Shown: positions 18,637 to 28,385, counted from the stretch's first letter. The stretch is 64,000 nt of DNA from an uncultured bacterium (GCA_905215805.1 CAJMRL010000008.1:24779-88778), one strand, 5' to 3'. A program made the numbers and translations. The notes: generated by a model from the sequence alone, not told the origin.

Positions 18637-19572
18637 CTATTTCATAAGCATAGCCGCGCCTATAATGCCTGCTTCGTTAAACAGCTTTGCGGTCACAATC
18701 CTGCTCTTTGGCATAAATTTATTAAAGCCGTTTGCGCTTACATATTCTCTTACGGGATTTAAAAGATAATCTCCCTCTCTGCTTATTCCGCCGCCTATGG
18801 CTATGATTTCAGGCTGCATAAAATTCTCGCAGCTTACTATCCCGTCGGCAATATATCTTACATATCTGTCCACTACCTCTTGAGCCGCATTGTCGCCGAG
18901 CTTTGCTGCTTCAAACGCGGTTCTTCCCGAGACCTTGCCCTCCTTCAGGACAACAGAGTGCATAAGGCTTTGCGGATTTTTTTCCATAGCCTGCTTTGTC
19001 TGGCGGATAAGCGCCGTTACCGAAGCATATGCCTCCCAGCAGCCCTCCTTGCCGCAGGTGCACTTCTCTCCGCCCGAAACAAGCGTTATATGTCCCGCTT
19101 CTATAGCCGCGCCGTTAAAGCCGCGGTATACCTTCCCGTCAAGTATCAGTCCGCCGCCCACGCCCGTACCGAGCGTGATAAAGAGAAAGCTTTTGACGCC
19201 GTTTCCGTTTACGACATACTCTCCCAAAGCAGCGCAGTTCGCATCGTTATCCACCTTTATCGGAAAATCGAGATGCTTTTTAAACTCCTGTGCAAGAGGA
19301 TAATGCTCCATTTTTATATTGTTTGAATATACGACCTCGCCGGTCTCATAATCTATCGTTCCCGGACAGCCTATGCCTATTCCCTTAATCTGAGACATTT
19401 CCATGCCGTATTCACTGACGATTTTTTTAGACAGCTCCGCCATATCTTTCACGATCTCACCGGTCTGTCTTTCGCTCATAGTGGGCGTGCTGCCCTGATG
19501 AAGGATCTCTCCTTCATCAGAAACCAAGCCCGCGGCAATATTTGTACCGCCCAAATCTATTCCTATATACAT
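18637..19572 (-). CDS. ROK family sugar kinase, 311 aa
   Basis: ATG at 19572 with AGGAGG just upstream. The N-terminal phosphate-binding motif is DLGGTN (residues 6-11). The ROK zinc site is visible as GHITLVSGGEKCTCGKEGCW, and IAIGGGISREGD near the C-terminus is the adenosine motif. Length is normal for bacterial ROK glucokinases. ROK kinases phosphorylate glucose, fructose, N-acetylmannosamine and related hexoses with ATP in the cytoplasm, so glucokinase is the default call and the substrate is uncertain. The gene starts 12 bases after the stop of the 1340-residue protein, placing it in the uptake operon, where it would phosphorylate a released hexose. Confidence 0.85.
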   Translation of the reverse strand: MYIGIDLGGTNIAAGLVSDEGEILHQGSTPTMSERQTGEIVKDMAELSKKIVSEYGMEMSQIKGIGIGCPGTIDYETGEVVYSNNIKMEHYPLAQEFKKHLDFPIKVDNDANCAALGEYVVNGNGVKSFLFITLGTGVGGGLILDGKVYRGFNGAAIEAGHITLVSGGEKCTCGKEGCWEAYASVTALIRQTKQAMEKNPQSLMHSVVLKEGKVSGRTAFEAAKLGDNAAQEVVDRYVRYIADGIVSCENFMQPEIIAIGGGISREGDYLLNPVREYVSANGFNKFMPKSRIVTAKLFNEAGIIGAAMLMK

Positions 19573-19584
19573 TCCTGACCTCCT

Positions 19585-22500
19585 TTATTCCTTTGAAGCT
19601 ATGCTTACCTTTCTGTCCGTTTCATCCCATGACACATCGCAGCCGAGCTGCTCAGCTATAAATCTTATCGGTACCATGACTCTTCCCTGTACGATGACCG
19701 CCGGCTGTTCAAGCTTTACTTCACTTCCGTTTACCAAGGCGGTATCAGAATCCTTGACAAGCTCTATTCTTGTGCCGTCCTTTTCGATAACTGCCGTTTC
19801 CGTTTCGCTTACCCAGCTCACCTCCGCGCCCAAGCGCTCACTCACAGCTCTTATAGGCAGAAGAGTGCGGTCGTTTGAGATATACGGCGCAACGTCCGTC
19901 TTTACAGGTCTGCCGTCTATTTCAATGCTTATTCCGCCGTTTACATTGACCTTTACCGTCTTTGTAACGGGAGTCTCATGATAACCGTCCCTAACTTCTG
20001 TACTCAGTATAAAGCTTCCGCCGTATTGGGGAGTAAATGTAACGATACCTCCCTCGACATCCGCGCCGTCCGGGATATCGTATCCACATGTAAGCTCGTC
20101 GCCGTCAGCGTCCTTCGCCGAAAAATCGATAGTTACCGTATCGCCTATGTCAATGCTTTTTCCGACAAGATTTCCTTCTATCGTGAGATTTTTGAAATGC
20201 GCCGTATTCACCTCGCCGCTCTGGCAGGTCATAGCCGCTCCGATATACATCGGCGCGTCCGCCGCAATAATATTTCTCGGCTTTGAGGTCTGCTCATATG
20301 TCGCGCCTCCGTCAACGCTGTACCAATACTCGATCATATCGCCCCTGCGCTCGATTATAAAATCTATCGGGACGCTCTTGTTATTCATATCTCCTGCCCA
20401 GTAGCTGGTTGTGCTTGCCTCCTGGGAGCTGTCATGGCTTACAAGGAGTATATTGTTATTGTTTGAAAAATGACGCAGCTCAAAGAAATTTGCCGTCTCG
20501 AAATCAAGGCTGTCCGACGCGAGCAGCGAGAAATATTCCTTGTCTGTTGATGTTCTGTCAAAGCCGTCAAGAGTTACGTGCATTTTAAAATCACCGCATA
20601 TTTCCTTATATACAAAGGTCTTATCGAGATTTCCTTTTCCCTCGTCACAGCTTGAGCTTATGGCTGACGGCTCTCCATTTTCGTCAAACACAACGTCACC
20701 CGAAGCGGTTCCGTAATTATATACCTGCCATTGCTCAGGCTCTGTTTCTCTTACAGTCTCATTAAATTCCGGCTGTGAATTCGGCGCATACTCATACACT
20801 ATCGTATTTTCGCCATCCGATAAAGCCTGCACTGATTTTTCGCCGTCCTCCAAAGTCTTATATCCATCGAAGAATTCCGGCTGCGCCGTTACTGTTTCAC
20901 CGACCCTTACGCGCTTGGAATCAAAGCCGAGCACCGTATTTTCGCTCTTATAAATCGTGCTTACGACCTCGGTATCCGCTCTTTCGAGCACCTCCAGCAC
21001 TACCGCGCCGCGAGGCTCTACCGCAACGCGTATATCCCCGCCATCGCTGCTTTCATAAACCTTTCCGCTTATAAGGTCCTTTGCCTTTGTAACTCCGACT
21101 GTATCGGCATAATAGACCGTACCCTGCTGACCTGCCGCCTCGTCATCCTTTGAATTATTGATACCGCATATATACTTACCGTATTTTACCTCTTCATAGC
21201 CGTTATAGCGGTAATGGGTATAAGGCTTGTTTCCGTCGGTAAGATGCTCCGAATCCTGCCATGTGTAGACGTCTCCCTGATGCGTTGAGCGCACCTCGGC
21301 GGTTCTGTCCTCACTGTCTGTTGTGAAATGAATCCTTGTATAGTCGTTATAGCTCCAGTTGTCACGGCGGAAATTCATCGTTATATATGCCTTTTCGCCC
21401 TTGTTTTTAAATACTATCACATGAGCGTCCGCATCATACCATGCAAAATCCTCATGCTCGTCCTCCATGGGAAGCGGCTCTATTTTGCCCTGCGCCGTCA
21501 TTTCCTCCACTGTCTTATAATATTTCAGAACATTCTGCGCATCAACAAGATTTGTATAGATATGCGGCGAATTTGTCACTTCAAAATCGCTTCTTATCGT
21601 ATTATTATAGCCCATATCATGCTCAATGTAAAGCTGCAGATATCTGAGCGCCGCCGGAGATTCAAGCTCCGTTGCGGTAAAGCCCGCTATAGGATATGAG
21701 CTGTGCAATCCGTAGCCGTCCTTTCTTGACGAAGCGTAGCATTCCGCCGCAAGCGTGGGCGTGCCGTCATTCTTGGGCGCGGGATAGAAGAAGTATTTGC
21801 TTGACTCATAGGCATTATAGGCCTGCTCTGTAAACAGCTCCTTTGCCTCTTCACTCATATACGGACTGCACTCGGCATACTCGTTCGTTATCTTCATAAG
21901 CAGAGTGCCGTAATCACCTGCCCAGCCGCCGTGTGATGCTCCGCCCTCAAGGCCCAGACCGTTTTCTGTCGAGAACCATTTCTCTCCGTCTACCATCTCG
22001 CCGTATTTATATCTGACCATATCCAGATACTGCTCGTCATCCTCCGGCTTGTACTCCGAATTTACATTAACGCCGTCCGAAGCAAGCAGTCTTACGCAAA
22101 GATTAGCGTTATACGCATATCCGAAATCCTGATTTGCCGTTCCGGCACGGTTCGTAGGCGCATAAAAATCTCCCACTCCCCTTAAAGGATTAGCCATTCT
22201 GTCGCGGAGTCTGCCGAACATATCCGTATAAAAATCACGTCTTGTTCTGTCGTTTTTTCCGGTAAGGTCGCCGTCTATCACTTCGTTGAGGTGCGACTGA
22301 TAGTCATCGATTATCTGCTGATTATTGCTGTTCATAACATAATTGTTAAGCATGATATACGATTCTATCATAGCGTCCGCGCCCAAAGACATCAACGGCC
22401 AGTATTCGCCTGTAAGTCTTTCTCCTGTTCCGTCAAGCGATACGCCGAGCCATTTTCCCTTATCCTCTCCGGTGCTGAAATAGCACCAACCGCCCTTGCT

Positions 22501-23607
22501 GTCCTGTGCTCTCTGATAGAAATCGAGCAGTGCAAAATAGCGGTCAAGTATTTCCGGATTATTGTGCTTGTCTCCGGAAAAATCAAATATATACGCATTT
22601 GCCAGTATCATGAGATTTGACATTGTAGACCAATTCTGATGCAATATAGCATTCTGAGCATAACGCTGCGATACAGCGTCGCCCTCGCCCGTCATATCCG
22701 CCTCGGATATCGGCGTGTTTCTTATTACCGCGCCTTCAAAATAAGCATTTTCATCGGTCTTTTTCTTTTCCCATTCCTCGCCGTATACCTGCCATGAAAG
22801 CACCTTATCGGTCATATCCGATACTTCCTTCTGAAGATACTCATATGCCGTCATATCCTTGTCGGAATTATCGCTCTTGACAATTTCCGGGGCTTTTCCC
22901 GTACCCTTATAGTCATCGTCCGGCTCAAAATACGGCTCTGTCGAGGAATATATGCTGTACAAATACGCCGAAGGCTGGCTCACTTCCTTGTATGTAGAAG
23001 TTCCGTACGAGTCCATATCTCCCTTATGCCATATTGAAAGCGTCACCTTTCCGTCCGCCGGTACCATGCCCTCCGGAAGCTTATAGGTCGCATAATAATA
23101 TCTTCCGTAGCATACCGGGCCTTCGTTATAGCGTCCGGCGTAAAGCTCGGAGTATTCCCTTCCGCTGTAAGCGTCAAGAATTGAGGTATCTCCGTCCTTG
23201 CCGTACATAAGCAGATTTCCGCGTCCGAACTGTGAACCGGAGGTGCGCAGCGTTATATATGTAACCTGCCCGGGGTCGGCTTCGATAGTAAATTCTATCA
23301 TTCCGCTTTCTCCCTCGGGCGGTATCTGCATCTGACGGTATGTAAGCCCGTCGCCCAAGCCGCCTCCGCAGTGTATCCCGTTCTCATCGTCATACTGTGC
23401 CTCAAGCTTATCATCGACCCCGGCAATAGTATTCGTTTCCTTAAAGCTGTGCGCCGCCTCTGACTCGCTGTCGCCCAAAACGAGCTTATCTATGATACTC
23501 GCCCCGGTAAGCGGCTCTTCCTCCTGCGCCGCGCTTACTCCCAAAGCGCCAAAGCATGACGCCGTCATCGCGGCGCCCAAAAGCGCGGCTATCATTCTTT
23601 TAAACAT
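19585..23607 (-). CDS. Large secreted lyase-like protein with copper-amine-oxidase-N stalk domain, 1340 aa
   Basis: The start is the ATG at 23607 (MFKRMIAALLG), 6 bases after AGGAGG. An upstream in-frame ATG at 23622 overlaps that ribosome site. Signal peptide ~1-28. Residues ~30-230 match the module of the 1272-residue protein (LGDSESEAAH, GGGLGDGLTYRQMQIP, YYYATYKLPEGM). A long helical stretch (~240-700) suggests an (alpha/alpha) toroid, followed by a beta-sandwich (~720-900), a LamG/DUF1349-like module (~970-1130), an Ig-like module, and a C-terminal copper amine oxidase N-terminal-type domain (~1225-1335: RTLLPIRAVSERLGAEVSW and VMVPIRFIAEQLGCDVSW), a common wall-associated stalk in Clostridia. 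Probably a surface polysaccharide lyase or hydrolase; the family is not recognised. It is placed between GH88 and the ROK kinase. Confidence 0.62.
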   Translation of the reverse strand: MFKRMIAALLGAAMTASCFGALGVSAAQEEEPLTGASIIDKLVLGDSESEAAHSFKETNTIAGVDDKLEAQYDDENGIHCGGGLGDGLTYRQMQIPPEGESGMIEFTIEADPGQVTYITLRTSGSQFGRGNLLMYGKDGDTSILDAYSGREYSELYAGRYNEGPVCYGRYYYATYKLPEGMVPADGKVTLSIWHKGDMDSYGTSTYKEVSQPSAYLYSIYSSTEPYFEPDDDYKGTGKAPEIVKSDNSDKDMTAYEYLQKEVSDMTDKVLSWQVYGEEWEKKKTDENAYFEGAVIRNTPISEADMTGEGDAVSQRYAQNAILHQNWSTMSNLMILANAYIFDFSGDKHNNPEILDRYFALLDFYQRAQDSKGGWCYFSTGEDKGKWLGVSLDGTGERLTGEYWPLMSLGADAMIESYIMLNNYVMNSNNQQIIDDYQSHLNEVIDGDLTGKNDRTRRDFYTDMFGRLRDRMANPLRGVGDFYAPTNRAGTANQDFGYAYNANLCVRLLASDGVNVNSEYKPEDDEQYLDMVRYKYGEMVDGEKWFSTENGLGLEGGASHGGWAGDYGTLLMKITNEYAECSPYMSEEAKELFTEQAYNAYESSKYFFYPAPKNDGTPTLAAECYASSRKDGYGLHSSYPIAGFTATELESPAALRYLQLYIEHDMGYNNTIRSDFEVTNSPHIYTNLVDAQNVLKYYKTVEEMTAQGKIEPLPMEDEHEDFAWYDADAHVIVFKNKGEKAYITMNFRRDNWSYNDYTRIHFTTDSEDRTAEVRSTHQGDVYTWQDSEHLTDGNKPYTHYRYNGYEEVKYGKYICGINNSKDDEAAGQQGTVYYADTVGVTKAKDLISGKVYESSDGGDIRVAVEPRGAVVLEVLERADTEVVSTIYKSENTVLGFDSKRVRVGETVTAQPEFFDGYKTLEDGEKSVQALSDGENTIVYEYAPNSQPEFNETVRETEPEQWQVYNYGTASGDVVFDENGEPSAISSSCDEGKGNLDKTFVYKEICGDFKMHVTLDGFDRTSTDKEYFSLLASDSLDFETANFFELRHFSNNNNILLVSHDSSQEASTTSYWAGDMNNKSVPIDFIIERRGDMIEYWYSVDGGATYEQTSKPRNIIAADAPMYIGAAMTCQSGEVNTAHFKNLTIEGNLVGKSIDIGDTVTIDFSAKDADGDELTCGYDIPDGADVEGGIVTFTPQYGGSFILSTEVRDGYHETPVTKTVKVNVNGGISIEIDGRPVKTDVAPYISNDRTLLPIRAVSERLGAEVSWVSETETAVIEKDGTRIELVKDSDTALVNGSEVKLEQPAVIVQGRVMVPIRFIAEQLGCDVSWDETDRKVSIASKE

Positions 23608-23633
23608 TGTCTCCCTCCTCATTAAAATATATT

Positions 23634-23692
23634 GCCTAAAAATAAAAGGGAATAAAACAGGCTTATTGTTCTGAGTTGTTTTATCCCCTTTT
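23634..23692 (-). terminator. Terminator between GH88 and the 1340-aa gene
   Basis: A 15-bp stem pairs 23644-23658 with 23678-23692 (one G-U pair) and is followed on the minus strand by a T-rich run. Only about 15 bases separate it from the ribosome site of the next gene, so it probably tunes read-through rather than separating two units. Confidence 0.7.
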
Positions 23693-23709
23693 ATTTATAA
23701 TTTATCCAA

Positions 23710-24846
23710 TTACCACAACAACATCTCAAAGCCCTTGAGCTTATATATTGCTTCTATAAAATAATAATCGCCGTAAATGATCGGAGCTTCCTTGCCCTGA
23801 GGACGGCATACATAAGCCTCCGTACCCTTCTGAAGTATGGACTGCTCCTCAAGCGACCAGTCGCAGAAGTTTTTCTCCATTGCCTTAAGCAGCTTCATGG
23901 CAGCGTTTATATACAATCCTCTTTCAAGCTCCGGAACATGCTTTGCTATCTCAAGCAGACCGCACGCAGTGCAGGCTCCGGCTGTCGAATCATATATCAC
24001 CGGCTCCTTCGGGCTTCTGAAATCTACCTTTGGCAGCCAGTCATCGCATACGTTTGCGATAAAGTAATGCGCCACACGCTTTGCGGCGTCAAGATATTCC
24101 TGCTTTCCGGTGTGGATATAGCTCAATGTAAAGCCGTATATCGCCCAAGCCTGACCTCTTGACCATGACGAGCCTACAGCATATCCCTGTCCGCCGAAGG
24201 TCTCTATGACCTCTCCGTTCGTCGGGTCAAGGCTAACTATATGGTTTACCGAACCGTCGGGACGTATATGGGTATTGAGCACCTTGTCGGCATGCTTCAT
24301 TGCTATGTACTTAAAGCGGTCGTCTTTATATTCGTCGCTTGCCCAGTACAGAAGCGGTATATTCATCATGCTGTCGATAATGACCCAACCGATGCAGTCG
24401 TCATTCCATGAACGGATAAATTCTCCGCGGGCATTATATCTTGACGCAAGCATATCGGCGGCAATCGAGGTTCTTACCCTCGATTTTTTTGAGCCGAAAA
24501 GCCTGTAATTCGCGCCGCTCGAAATGAGCCACATAAATCCAACGTCATGATGGAGGGTATCATATTCTCCGAACGCCTTATCGAGCAGCTCCTCGGATCT
24601 TTCGGCAACCGCCCTGTAATCCTCGTTTTTTGTACCGATATACATCAGCCACATCATGCCCGGCCAAAAGCCGTTGGTCCACCAGGTTATATCCTCCTTG
24701 ACCATATCGTTATACACACCGTTTACAGTCGTATAAGGGATTTTGTCCTTATTGAGCGGAGCTACTACCTTTAGCTTTGCATCTATCTTATTCCATATCT
24801 CATCCACCCATGCTCTGTCTTCGCTGCTTATATCGTAATTATACAT
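23710..24846 (-). CDS. ugl: GH88 unsaturated glucuronyl hydrolase, 378 aa
   Basis: Cytoplasmic enzyme (no signal peptide) that hydrolyses the unsaturated uronic acid at the non-reducing end of oligosaccharides made by polysaccharide lyases. Family motifs are complete: WTNGFWPGMMWLMY (56-69), HHDVGFMW with Asp101, IIDSMMNIPLLYWAS with Asp158, SWSRGQAWAIYGF and YDSTAGACTACGLLE. The two Asp residues correspond to the catalytic pair known in Bacillus UGL. Length is typical of GH88. The start at 24846 is 12 bases after the stop of the solute-binding protein, with an AGGAG site. Products are handled as 4-deoxy-5-keto-uronate, but no kduI/kduD-type genes are in the window. GH105 is the near relative; the motif set favours GH88. 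Confidence 0.88.
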   Translation of the reverse strand: MYNYDISSEDRAWVDEIWNKIDAKLKVVAPLNKDKIPYTTVNGVYNDMVKEDITWWTNGFWPGMMWLMYIGTKNEDYRAVAERSEELLDKAFGEYDTLHHDVGFMWLISSGANYRLFGSKKSRVRTSIAADMLASRYNARGEFIRSWNDDCIGWVIIDSMMNIPLLYWASDEYKDDRFKYIAMKHADKVLNTHIRPDGSVNHIVSLDPTNGEVIETFGGQGYAVGSSWSRGQAWAIYGFTLSYIHTGKQEYLDAAKRVAHYFIANVCDDWLPKVDFRSPKEPVIYDSTAGACTACGLLEIAKHVPELERGLYINAAMKLLKAMEKNFCDWSLEEQSILQKGTEAYVCRPQGKEAPIIYGDYYFIEAIYKLKGFEMLLW

Positions 24847-24858
24847 ATAATTCTCCTT

Positions 24859-26463
24859 TTATTTTGAATTTTTCTCCTTAAGGAACTCATTTATCTGGCG
24901 TTTTGCCTCTTCGCGTATCACATCAAGGCCGTTTGCCAGACATTCCGCCGTATTCTGCTGCTTGACCTCTACCGGATTATCCAGCGCACCATGCTCGAGA
25001 GCTGTCGATACCTTCGAGGTTATACCTGAGATTACCGACGTTTCTGTCTGAAGCATCGATGTGTCAAACGTAAAGCCTGCAAGCGGGCTTTCATAATAAG
25101 CCTCCGGTTTAAGGTCGTACTTCTTGTATTCATAAATATCATCGGGCAGTGACGCCTCGAATTTTACAAAATTCGGATTCCATGTAAGCACGTATCCCGG
25201 GAAGGCATATTTCTCTCTGTCCGGAGGAGTAAGCTGCTGATACTTATCCTCGCCCACACGTTCCCAGTTCACGCCTTCTATACCCAGCTCAAACAAATCA
25301 TGATGCGACTCGTCCGCATAGAGCCAGTCGAGGAATGTAAGAACCTTATCGACCTTTTTCGACCATGCCGGTATACAGATAAAGTTATTTCCCTTTAAGT
25401 CCGTAACACGCGCCTCGTCCTGCATTTCTCTTACTCCGTCGTTAAGGATGAATATTCCGACCTCAGCCTCCGGCATGGACGATTTCATATCGGTAATTTT
25501 CTGTTCATATGTATCGAGGTTGTCTACCATAGCCGCGCATTTAAGACCTGTAAACATTGCCCATGAATCCTTACGGTTCAAGGAATCCCTTTCAAGATAC
25601 TTATTCCACTCGCGCAGCTTTTTAAGCCTTGCATTTCCGAGAAGCTCGCCGTCACGGTATTTCTCAGGGAACGCCGCATATCTCGACAAGTCCTCGCCCT
25701 CGTAAACTATGTCAACTACCTCTGTGTTATCCTCGTTGAGAAGGATATGGGCAAATGCTCCGAGATTCATACATACAATATGATTTTTCGCAAGATCCAA
25801 TGTATCCTGTGCAAACAGTGAATAGAAGCCTCTCGAGCCGGTCACGCCGAACGGCACCATATTCATTGACGCTTCCTCTCCGGTTAAAATAGCGTCAAAG
25901 AATTGCTGAAGCTCGTCATAGCTGTTTATCTGACCGTCTGTTCCGATATTGTATTTTTTCGCCAGATCTTTTCTGTAATATACGCAGTCGATACCGTTTC
26001 CGTATGTACGCATCATCGGAAGTCCGTAAAGATGTCCGAAATAATAGTTTGCGTCCACGATATTCTCCGGGAATGCCTCGGTAAGATTCGGATATTCCCC
26101 GCTTGCGAGATAATCCTCAAGCGGCGTATACATCTCATATGCCGTAAAGGTTTTGAGCTTATTGAACGGAGCGTCAAACACAAGGTCATAATTCTCCGAG
26201 CCTATCATTCTCAAATTAAGCTTTTCTTTGTAATCTCCCTGTGATACCCACTCAACATCAAGCTTTACGCCTGTCTCCTTTGCGCCTGTATTATTATATT
26301 CCTCCAGGACCTGATCCCAGCCTGTCGGCTTTTGTCCCGAAAGCATTACCTTTATAGTATCGGCGTCAGCTCCGCTTCCGATGCCTTCGCAGCCCGCAAT
26401 AGCCGGAACAGTAAGAGAAAGCGTCAGCCCTAAAGCGAGTATTTTCTTTAAAGAGCCTTTCAT
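24859..26463 (-). CDS. Extracellular sugar-binding lipoprotein of an ABC importer, 534 aa
   Basis: The start is the ATG at 26463 (MKGSLKKIL), with AAGGAGG upstream. A TTG at 26487 would overlap the previous stop. The lipobox LTVPAIAGC places the lipidated Cys at about residue 25. Length and sequence fit the LplA/YtcQ group of large solute-binding proteins of CUT1 importers, which bind oligosaccharides (often uronate-containing) outside the membrane. It is followed 12 bases later by GH88 and preceded by two permeases, giving the usual permease-permease-binding protein order. No ATPase gene is present, so a shared MsmK/UgpC-type ATPase encoded elsewhere is expected. Confidence 0.88.
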   Translation of the reverse strand: MKGSLKKILALGLTLSLTVPAIAGCEGIGSGADADTIKVMLSGQKPTGWDQVLEEYNNTGAKETGVKLDVEWVSQGDYKEKLNLRMIGSENYDLVFDAPFNKLKTFTAYEMYTPLEDYLASGEYPNLTEAFPENIVDANYYFGHLYGLPMMRTYGNGIDCVYYRKDLAKKYNIGTDGQINSYDELQQFFDAILTGEEASMNMVPFGVTGSRGFYSLFAQDTLDLAKNHIVCMNLGAFAHILLNEDNTEVVDIVYEGEDLSRYAAFPEKYRDGELLGNARLKKLREWNKYLERDSLNRKDSWAMFTGLKCAAMVDNLDTYEQKITDMKSSMPEAEVGIFILNDGVREMQDEARVTDLKGNNFICIPAWSKKVDKVLTFLDWLYADESHHDLFELGIEGVNWERVGEDKYQQLTPPDREKYAFPGYVLTWNPNFVKFEASLPDDIYEYKKYDLKPEAYYESPLAGFTFDTSMLQTETSVISGITSKVSTALEHGALDNPVEVKQQNTAECLANGLDVIREEAKRQINEFLKEKNSK

Positions 26464-26483
26464 AACTAAATTAACCTCCTTTA

Positions 26484-27365
26484 TCAACCCTTAACAGAAC
26501 CTACTGTAAGTCCCTGAACAAAATACTTCTGCAGGAACGGATACAGTAAAACTATCGGTCCTATCGTTACAACCGCTGTTGCCATCTGCACTGTTTCGGC
26601 AGGTATAAGACCCTCCGTCTGCACTCCTGCCTGAGCGGCGTTCTGCTGAACGAATTGTATATCCTTCTGGATACGCATGATGAGATACTGCAATGGGTAC
26701 TTCCAGTCGGTATGTATATAGAGAAGAGCCTTATACCATTCATTCCAGTATGCCAAAGCGTAGAACAAGCCTACGGTTGCAATACCCGGCAATGAAATAG
26801 GAAGAATTATCTTAAAGAGTATCACCATGTCGTTTGCGCCGTCGATCCTTGCCGATTCCGAAAGCGCCTCCGGAATGCTGTTAAAGAAGTTACGCATAAG
26901 AAGAAGGTTCCATGCGTTCACCAATGACGGCAATATCAAAGACCAAAGCGAATCCGATAAATGCAGATACTTTGTTACCCATAAATATGTAGGAACAAGA
27001 CCGCCGGAAAAGAGCATTGTGAAATATATAAAGAATGCTATTTTGCTGCGGTAATACATGTTCTTGCATGAGATGGCATATGCACATGCGCATGTTACGA
27101 GCATACTGAGCACCGTACCAACGATAGTTACAAAAAATGTTACTCCGTATGACGGCAAAACCGTTCCGGATTTAAAGAGCATTGAATATGCTTCAGTACT
27201 AAAATCCTTCGGGAATATTCTGTAGCCGAATTGGTTTAAGGCTGCCTGTGATGTGAAGGAGCTTGAAAGCACCAGCAGCAGCGGCACAAGGCAGGCAATT
27301 GCAAATAATATTATAAACGCGTAGCATATAAATGATACCGTATAATCTCCTTTTGTCTTTTTCAT
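26484..27365 (-). CDS. ABC sugar permease, YtcP/LplC type, 293 aa
   Basis: ATG at 27365 with AAGGAGG. About six transmembrane segments, and the cytoplasmic EAA loop that contacts the ATPase is visible as ESARIDGANDMVILFKIILP (near residue 180). The C-terminal signature KYFVQGLTVGSVKG is typical of CUT1 permease 2 subunits. It pairs with the permease encoded 11 bases upstream and the binding protein downstream to import an oligosaccharide. The TGA overlaps a possible TTG of the next gene. Confidence 0.9.
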   Translation of the reverse strand: MKKTKGDYTVSFICYAFIILFAIACLVPLLLVLSSSFTSQAALNQFGYRIFPKDFSTEAYSMLFKSGTVLPSYGVTFFVTIVGTVLSMLVTCACAYAISCKNMYYRSKIAFFIYFTMLFSGGLVPTYLWVTKYLHLSDSLWSLILPSLVNAWNLLLMRNFFNSIPEALSESARIDGANDMVILFKIILPISLPGIATVGLFYALAYWNEWYKALLYIHTDWKYPLQYLIMRIQKDIQFVQQNAAQAGVQTEGLIPAETVQMATAVVTIGPIVLLYPFLQKYFVQGLTVGSVKG

Positions 27366-27376
27366 CGTTTACCTCC

Positions 27377-28354
27377 TTAGAATAAAGCCGATTCCGGACT
27401 CCATTTGTTCGCAACCTTATTACATAAAACAACGAACAGGAATCCAAGCATTGACTGAACAAGTCCGACAGCGGCAGTCTGTCCCATCGACGGGTTTTCA
27501 AGAAGCTGTCTGAACAGATATGTATCTATTACGTCGGTGGTCGGATAGAGAACCGAGTTCGAGCCTACCATAGCATAAATCATACCAAAGTCACCGTTAA
27601 ATATCTTACCTACACTCATTATGGTAAGCATGATAATGGTATTTTTAAGCATCGGCAAGGTCAGCCTAGTAATACACTGCCACCGGCTCGCTCCGTCAAC
27701 TGCGGCAGCCTCATATATAGACGAATCAAAGCCAGTTATGGTTGCAAGGTATACTATCGAGCCAAAGCCCGCACCCTGCCATATTCTCAGTATAACCAGC
27801 ACAACCGGCCATACCGAAGGAGTATTGTAGAATTCGATACCGCTGCTTCCGAACTTCTGAAGTATCTGGTTTATAACTCCGTTTGAAGCAAGAATCGCTA
27901 CAGAAAGCATGGAAACGACCGTCCATGACATAAAGTGCGGGAGAATTACGATAGACTGGGTTATTTTCTTTACCCATTTGTTCTTCATCTCCGAAAGCAT
28001 TATCGCGATTATTACCGATGTAATGGTAGTAAAGGTGATAAACAATACATTGAGCCAAAGCGTGTTGACCGTTACGGTTATCCAGTTATTTGTGGCGAAA
28101 AACGCTTTAAAGTTTTCAATCCCCACAAAATCACTCGCCCATATTCCCTTCATAGGTCTGTAGTCAACGAACGCTATATACAAACCCGCCATCGGTATGT
28201 ACGAAAAAATCACAAAAAACGCAATTGCAGGAACACAAAGTCCATAAAGCCAAGGATTTCTTTTTATATCCTGCCATAGCGTAGGTTTGAGTTTTTTTTC
28301 GGCAGCCTTCTTGACCTTCAAAGCCGCCTTCTTTTCTGCTGTTGATGTACTCAC
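27377..28354 (-). CDS. ABC sugar permease, LplB/UgpA type, 325 aa
   Basis: GTG start at 28354, with AGGAGGTGA 7 bases upstream. A charged Lys/Ala-rich N-terminus is followed by about six membrane segments, starting WLYGLCVPAIAFFVIFSYIP. The EAA loop is EAAAVDGASRWQCITRLTLP. First gene of the uptake operon, with a promoter at 28423-28451, divergent from a membrane-bound AraC sensor that is the likely activator. It forms the membrane channel with the 293-residue permease. Confidence 0.9.
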   Translation of the reverse strand: MSTSTAEKKAALKVKKAAEKKLKPTLWQDIKRNPWLYGLCVPAIAFFVIFSYIPMAGLYIAFVDYRPMKGIWASDFVGIENFKAFFATNNWITVTVNTLWLNVLFITFTTITSVIIAIMLSEMKNKWVKKITQSIVILPHFMSWTVVSMLSVAILASNGVINQILQKFGSSGIEFYNTPSVWPVVLVILRIWQGAGFGSIVYLATITGFDSSIYEAAAVDGASRWQCITRLTLPMLKNTIIMLTIMSVGKIFNGDFGMIYAMVGSNSVLYPTTDVIDTYLFRQLLENPSMGQTAAVGLVQSMLGFLFVVLCNKVANKWSPESALF

Positions 28355-28385
28355 AGCAAAATCACCTCCTGATTATTTTTATGTT

